DNA of 10,723 bases, taken from contig JAOZRQ010000205.1 of assembly GCA_029940115.1 (NCBI GenBank), forward strand, positions 1 to 10,723. The letters are read 5' to 3'. Source of the DNA: Desulfobacterales bacterium. Lineage in GTDB: Bacteria; Desulfobacterota; Desulfobacteria; Desulfobacterales; 4be13. The notes under the pieces were generated by a model. It ran no database searches, had not been told where the DNA came from, and saw only the letters and a list, made by a program, of their open reading frames with translations. Position numbers and translations under genes: made by a program. Every line of letters begins with the position of its first letter. Positions within the stretch are counted from its first letter, which is position 1. Of this stretch, positions 7,642 through 10,723 are shown piece by piece.

Positions 7642-10371
7642 TCACTTTCCCGGGGCAAACCCGTCTTCCCCGTTCAAATCCGCATGATACCCGGAGGCTT
7701 TGTACAACTGAATGATCCGGAGAAGTTCGCTCAGGGAGATGCGCCAGTCCTGTGGAGCATAATCCGAGTCATGAGGAAAGCAGGTTCTGTCACCCTCCCC
7801 GGCCCCATATCCGTCTTCCGAACCGGCATCGCACTGGATGGAGGGATAGTTGTAAAGCTGGATCACACGGAGCAGCTCCGAAAGGCTGATCTCATGATCC
7901 GGGGACTTGCAATCCGCACGGTGATACCCGGTTCTGATGCGGATGTTGACTGCGGCCGGGGCCGCGGCATAAGCGGTTCCGTCAGACCCGCTCCACATCA
8001 GTCGGGCCGGGCCGATCTGATTCTCATCCGGCATGAAACTGAGACGGTTCAGCTCCGTTATGGAAATGACATCATTCTGGGCCGCCGGCTGATCATCATA
8101 TGACAGAATCCCCTTGTCCGGGAGAGCGGTGATCTGTATCCCGCTTAACATATCCCCGTCAACATCATCAAACGCGCTCAGAAAATCTGACGCGGAAAAG
8201 GGGATCGGGGTGTTTTCATACCCGGTTTTGCTGATCTCCTTCAGGACAGGCCTGTCATTGGCGGGTGTGATGATGACCATGACCCGGTCATCTTCTGACC
8301 ATGCCCCCGCTTTGCTCGCTCTCCAGAGAAATTCAGCGGAACCGTAGAAATTCTCATCGGGCCTGAACACCAGTTCTCCAGCGAGAAGTTCGGTGATCCG
8401 CATCTCCTGCCCCCGGGCCATCGCCTCGCCGTCAAATGCATGTTCGCCAGTTGTTTTCTCCGGATCGAACAGCAGGACGCCGTTATCAGGAAGGCTGACC
8501 ACTTTGATGAGGCTGGTCTCGTCAAGTTCAAAGTTGTACAGATCGCTCTGATCAAACTCGACATCCGCATCCTCGGTCCCGCTTTTGAAAATCGTTCCGA
8601 TACGCACGGGTGCCGGAGCGATGGTCATATCCGCATCCGCGGAAGAGGCGGACCAGGCGTGTCCGTCAAAAGCTTCCCATTTGAACAGGGTATGGCCGTA
8701 CCAGCCTTCATCCGGCGCGAAGCAGAGCCCCCCCAGATCCGAGGCGCTGATCGCTGCATTGTCGGATACTGGCGTGTCATTCAGTTTCAATGCGCCGTTT
8801 GCAGGAACGTCAGTGATTCGGATACGGTTCAGCGTATCGCCGTCCGCATCTTCGAACGCGTCTGCGAAATCCGAGCCCGTGAAGCAGATCGTGCGGTTTT
8901 CATCCCCGGTTTTCCTGATATCTCCCGGTTCAGGCGGTTCATTGGTGTCATTGGCCGTTATGCTGACATAGGCTGACACTGCCGCATACACGGTCCCATC
9001 TGATCCTGTCCATTCAAATTTGTCAGATCCGTCCCATGGATCGCCCGGTATGTAACTGAGCTGGTCCAGCTCCTCGGCTTCAATGACCTGCCCTGCGTTC
9101 ACCGGTTCTGTATTCAGCTCCAATGTCCCGAAAGAAGGGAGTTTGGTGATCCGGATGCTGCTCAGAACATCTCGGTCCGCATCTTCAAAGGCATTGGCAA
9201 AGTCCCGGGCGGCAAAGTAAACGGTTGTCTCTTTGTTCCCGCTTTTGCGGATGTTTTTCGCCACAGGTGTGTCATTCACCGGAGTGATGACGATCCGGAT
9301 CGAATTGTCATCCAGCCATTGGCCCGCATAACTCACTTTCCACAGAAAATCCACATACCCGTGAAAGTTCTCATGGGGCCTGAACACCAGCTCCCCCTCC
9401 AGCAGTTCGGCCATCGGCATCTTCTGACCCGCTATCAGGGGGTCTCCGTCAAAGGGATGGGCTTCCGTTGTCTTCCTGTAGTCAAAGAGCAGGAGACCGT
9501 CCAAAGGCAATGTCATGAGCATGAAAATGCTCCCCGCGTCAAGATCCGCATCCGTGAGATCGCTGACGTCAAATTCGACATTGGCATCCTCCTCCTCCTT
9601 CTTGCGAATGACCACCGAAGCGGATGGCTCGGCCGCGATGGAAATGTTCACCTCCGCGGATGAGGATGACCAGTCTGTTCCGTCAGAGGCGTCCCATTTG
9701 AAAGACGCGGCACCGTGCCAGTCCTCATCCGGCGTGAAGGTGAGATGTCCCAGATCCGCTGATCCAATGATTTCAGATCGTGCGACATCCGCGTCATTGA
9801 GCTTCAACACGCCATTGGTCGGAAGGGTGGTGATCCGTATCTTGTCCGGCATGTCCCCGTCCGCATCCTCAAACGCGCCTGAGAAATCCGAGCCTGCAAA
9901 CCAGAGTGCGATATCTTCGTTCCCGGTTTTCTCGATGTTCCTCACCATGGGAGGGCTGTTTGATGCATGGTCTCTGATATGCACCGCGGCTTCTGTTGAC
10001 GCATAGGACGCGCCATCAGATCCGTTCCAGTTGAAAGATGTCCGGCCGCTCCACCCTTGGTCGGGCTCAAAACTGAGGCCGCGCACATCCGCCGATTCGA
10101 TCAGATCACCCGCTTTCACCACGTTGCCGGAAAGTTTCAGTATGCCTTGGCTTGGAAGACTCTCTATCCTGATTCTGATCAGAATGTCCCCGTCAGCATC
10201 CTCAAACACCTCGGCAAAGTCGAATGCCGTAAAGAAGATGGGACTCTGCTCGGCTGTGGTTTTGAACACATCATTGACTACCGGCGCTGTTTCCGCATAT
10301 CCGGCCCCGCAGAACAGGGAAGCCAGACATGAAAGCGCCAGTGATCGGAACCAACTTTTCATCTTACCCAT
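7642..10371 (-). CDS. Secreted cadherin/Ig-like tandem-repeat protein with EF-hand-like C-terminal doublet
   Basis: Predicted 909 residues. The ATG at 10371 is preferred because AGGAGG lies 8 nt upstream; an ATG at 10392 would place that site inside the gene. A signal peptide fits residues 1-26 (KSWFR, hydrophobic core, cleavage after GYA). Seven beta-sandwich-type repeats of about 105-115 residues follow: type A at about 29-133, 140-245, 366-473, 478-585 and 705-813, and type B at 250-364 and 588-703, giving order AAB-AAB-A. Type A units carry acidic EDADGD-like motifs (57-62, 168-173, 396-401, 507-512, 735-740) typical of calcium-binding cadherin-like folds. The C-terminus (815-909) has two copies of ISLSELL(R)-I-QLY about 50 residues apart, each preceded by aspartates as in EF-hand or dockerin-like loops. 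No transmembrane anchor or LPXTG motif is present. Likely an exported adhesin or matrix protein; the true ligand is unknown. Confidence 0.88.
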   Translation of the reverse strand: MGKMKSWFRSLALSCLASLFCGAGYAETAPVVNDVFKTTAEQSPIFFTAFDFAEVFEDADGDILIRIRIESLPSQGILKLSGNVVKAGDLIESADVRGLSFEPDQGWSGRTSFNWNGSDGASYASTEAAVHIRDHASNSPPMVRNIEKTGNEDIALWFAGSDFSGAFEDADGDMPDKIRITTLPTNGVLKLNDADVARSEIIGSADLGHLTFTPDEDWHGAASFKWDASDGTDWSSSSAEVNISIAAEPSASVVIRKKEEEDANVEFDVSDLTDADLDAGSIFMLMTLPLDGLLLFDYRKTTEAHPFDGDPLIAGQKMPMAELLEGELVFRPHENFHGYVDFLWKVSYAGQWLDDNSIRIVITPVNDTPVAKNIRKSGNKETTVYFAARDFANAFEDADRDVLSSIRITKLPSFGTLELNTEPVNAGQVIEAEELDQLSYIPGDPWDGSDKFEWTGSDGTVYAAVSAYVSITANDTNEPPEPGDIRKTGDENRTICFTGSDFADAFEDADGDTLNRIRITDVPANGALKLNDTPVSDNAAISASDLGGLCFAPDEGWYGHTLFKWEAFDGHAWSASSADADMTIAPAPVRIGTIFKSGTEDADVEFDQSDLYNFELDETSLIKVVSLPDNGVLLFDPEKTTGEHAFDGEAMARGQEMRITELLAGELVFRPDENFYGSAEFLWRASKAGAWSEDDRVMVIITPANDRPVLKEISKTGYENTPIPFSASDFLSAFDDVDGDMLSGIQITALPDKGILSYDDQPAAQNDVISITELNRLSFMPDENQIGPARLMWSGSDGTAYAAAPAAVNIRIRTGYHRADCKSPDHEISLSELLRVIQLYNYPSIQCDAGSEDGYGAGEGDRTCFPHDSDYAPQDWRISLSELLRIIQLYKASGYHADLNGEDGFAPGK
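7645..7929 (-). repeat. C-terminal ISLSELLR doublet in the secreted protein
   Basis: Two related segments of roughly 45-50 residues end the protein. Each has an acidic lead-in (SPDHE, then DSDYAPQDWR), an ISLSELLR helix continuing to QLY, and an EDGYG or EDGFAPG close. Three cysteines lie in the first copy and the link. Such tails recur at the ends of otherwise unrelated exported proteins in Desulfobacterota, from memory, which suggests a common docking, sorting or calcium-binding module. Confidence 0.75.
8263..10287 (-). repeat. Duplicated three-domain (A-A-B) super-repeat
   Basis: Residues coded by 10287-9280 (domains A1, A2, B1) and by 9276-8263 (A3, A4, B2) align as two units of about 1 kb. 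The B copies share unusual landmarks: TT-x-E-H-x-FDG, ELL-x-GELVFRP, ENF-x-G and ITP-x-ND. The A copies share SDFA-x-AFEDADGD, LP-x-x-G-x-L-x-LN and PDE-x-W-x-G. The copies have diverged clearly, so the duplication is not recent. Confidence 0.75.
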
Positions 10372-10379
10372 TGCAAATA

Positions 10380-10385
10380 CCTCCT
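10380..10385 (-). promoter_or_regulatory. Ribosome binding site of the secreted repeat protein
   Basis: A full AGGAGG on the minus strand lies 8 nt before the ATG at 10371 and decides between the three candidate starts (10392, 10371, 10362). It lies inside the longest open frame and would be too far, 17 nt, from the third. Confidence 0.85.
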
Positions 10386-10427
10386 GATTCATTTGTTTCT
10401 GCCACTTGCTTCTTGCTCACATTCGTC

Positions 10428-10456
10428 ATATTGACATGAATAAGATGTGGTGTCAA
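10428..10456 (-). promoter_or_regulatory. Candidate sigma-70 promoter of the secreted-protein gene
   Basis: On the minus strand a perfect TTGACA (10451-10456) is followed, after exactly 17 nt, by CAATAT (10428-10433), which matches the -10 consensus at three of six positions. It lies about 57 nt upstream of the start codon, a normal leader length. The -10 box falls inside one arm of the 14-bp inverted repeat at 10425-10438, which would suit regulation by a bound dimer. Confidence 0.45.
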
Positions 10457-10496
10457 CATCTTTTTTCATGCCTCCCATTTTTTTGAAATCTTGTTT

Positions 10497-10510
10497 CATC
10501 CTTCATCCTT
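10497..10510. repeat. Intergenic copy of the heptamer repeat
   Basis: Two tandem CATCCTT heptamers match, in reverse complement, the AAGGATG units of the fold-back repeat inside the helicase gene at 1511-1585. The same simple repeat is therefore present in both coding and non-coding DNA of this locus. Confidence 0.6.
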
Positions 10511-10570
10511 CCCACGATCCATGTCAATATGACAACGGATCTGGAACATCGTCAGCATCTCACGGCCACG

Positions 10571-10723
10571 CAATTCATTGCCGGGTGACGGGTTGAACAA
10601 GAATCCCCCAGTCCCGTAGGGACGACCGAAAATAGCCCGGCAATTCATTGCCGGGTGACGGGTTGAACAAAAATCCCCCAGTCCCGTAGGGACGACCGAA
10701 AATAGCCCGGCAATTCATTGCCG
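10571..10723. repeat. 70-bp tandem repeat array, continuing past the window
   Basis: Two full 70-bp units (10571-10640, 10641-10710) differ at only one base (10601 G against 10671 A), and a third begins at 10711 and runs off the end. Each full junction contains a 20-bp near-palindrome, CCCGGCAAT-TC-ATTGCCGGG (10636-10655), and each unit a GTCCC-GTA-GGGAC hairpin (10611-10623, 10681-10693). The array begins in the middle of the first palindrome. The period is not a multiple of three and no gene spans it. Confidence 0.9.

Larger units (their letters stand above)
10425..10533. repeat. 14-bp perfect inverted repeat flanking the promoter region
   Basis: GTCATATTGACATG (10425-10438) is the exact reverse complement of CATGTCAATATGAC (10520-10533), with 81 nt between. 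Inside lies a further dyad, AAGATGT (10442-10448) with ACATCTT (10456-10462), followed by a short T-run. The element could be a paired operator site or the terminal repeats of a 109-bp MITE-like unit. I cannot separate these from the sequence alone. Confidence 0.6.

Noticed and set aside
7593..7658. TTG at 7658 as the uvrA start
   Set aside because: It adds 22 residues with repeat-like composition before the conserved UvrA N-terminus and overlaps the previous gene; the ATG at 7592 gives the normal family length.
10290..10371. Lipoprotein signal peptide on the secreted protein
   Set aside because: The only cysteine in the right region follows ASLF, a poor lipobox, while GYA gives a good signal peptidase I site.
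10571..10723. CRISPR array
   Set aside because: The full 70-bp unit repeats with one base change; there are no variable spacers between short repeats.

Overview
The window reads as a piece of a GC-rich, repeat-rich bacterial chromosome. The best taxonomic hint is the C-terminal doublet of the large secreted protein, built on ISLSELLRVIQLYN-type segments. From memory, this tail is common in Desulfobacterota such as Desulfonema-like sulfate reducers and their multicellular magnetotactic relatives. That placement is an inference, not a search result.

Layout, left to right. Positions 3-68 look like the last codons of a plus-strand gene, possibly a Cache-type sensor. Positions 69-428 have no gene, but hold a nested palindrome (99-205), a GC-rich hairpin terminator with its T-run on the minus strand (288-322), and a second nested hairpin just past the helicase stop (374-424). 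Three long genes then fill the rest of the window on the minus strand. In transcription order they are a 909-residue secreted protein of tandem cadherin/Ig-like repeats (7642-10371), uvrA (4779-7592), and a 1422-residue protein joining a PLD-type nuclease domain to a SNF2/RapA-type helicase (429-4697). The gaps are 49 and 81 nt with no clear terminator, so read-through from the promoter at about 10428-10456 to the terminator at 288-322 is possible. No shared function for the first gene with the other two is evident.

UvrA is a complete, ordinary nucleotide-excision-repair damage sensor. The PLD-helicase is the accessory-looking gene. Its architecture suggests ATP-driven translocation on nucleic acid coupled to a phosphodiesterase, as seen in repair and phage-defence enzymes, but no known defence partner lies in the window.

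The most unusual feature is that the helicase reading frame has absorbed several kinds of repetitive DNA without losing its frame: a G-rich fold-back repeat near the N-terminus, at least three sites of a palindromic TCCCCGAC/GTCGGGGA family, and a heptamer fold-back repeat. uvrA beside it has none. Beyond the promoter region at the right end, a 70-bp tandem repeat with two internal palindromes begins at 10571 and runs off the window.
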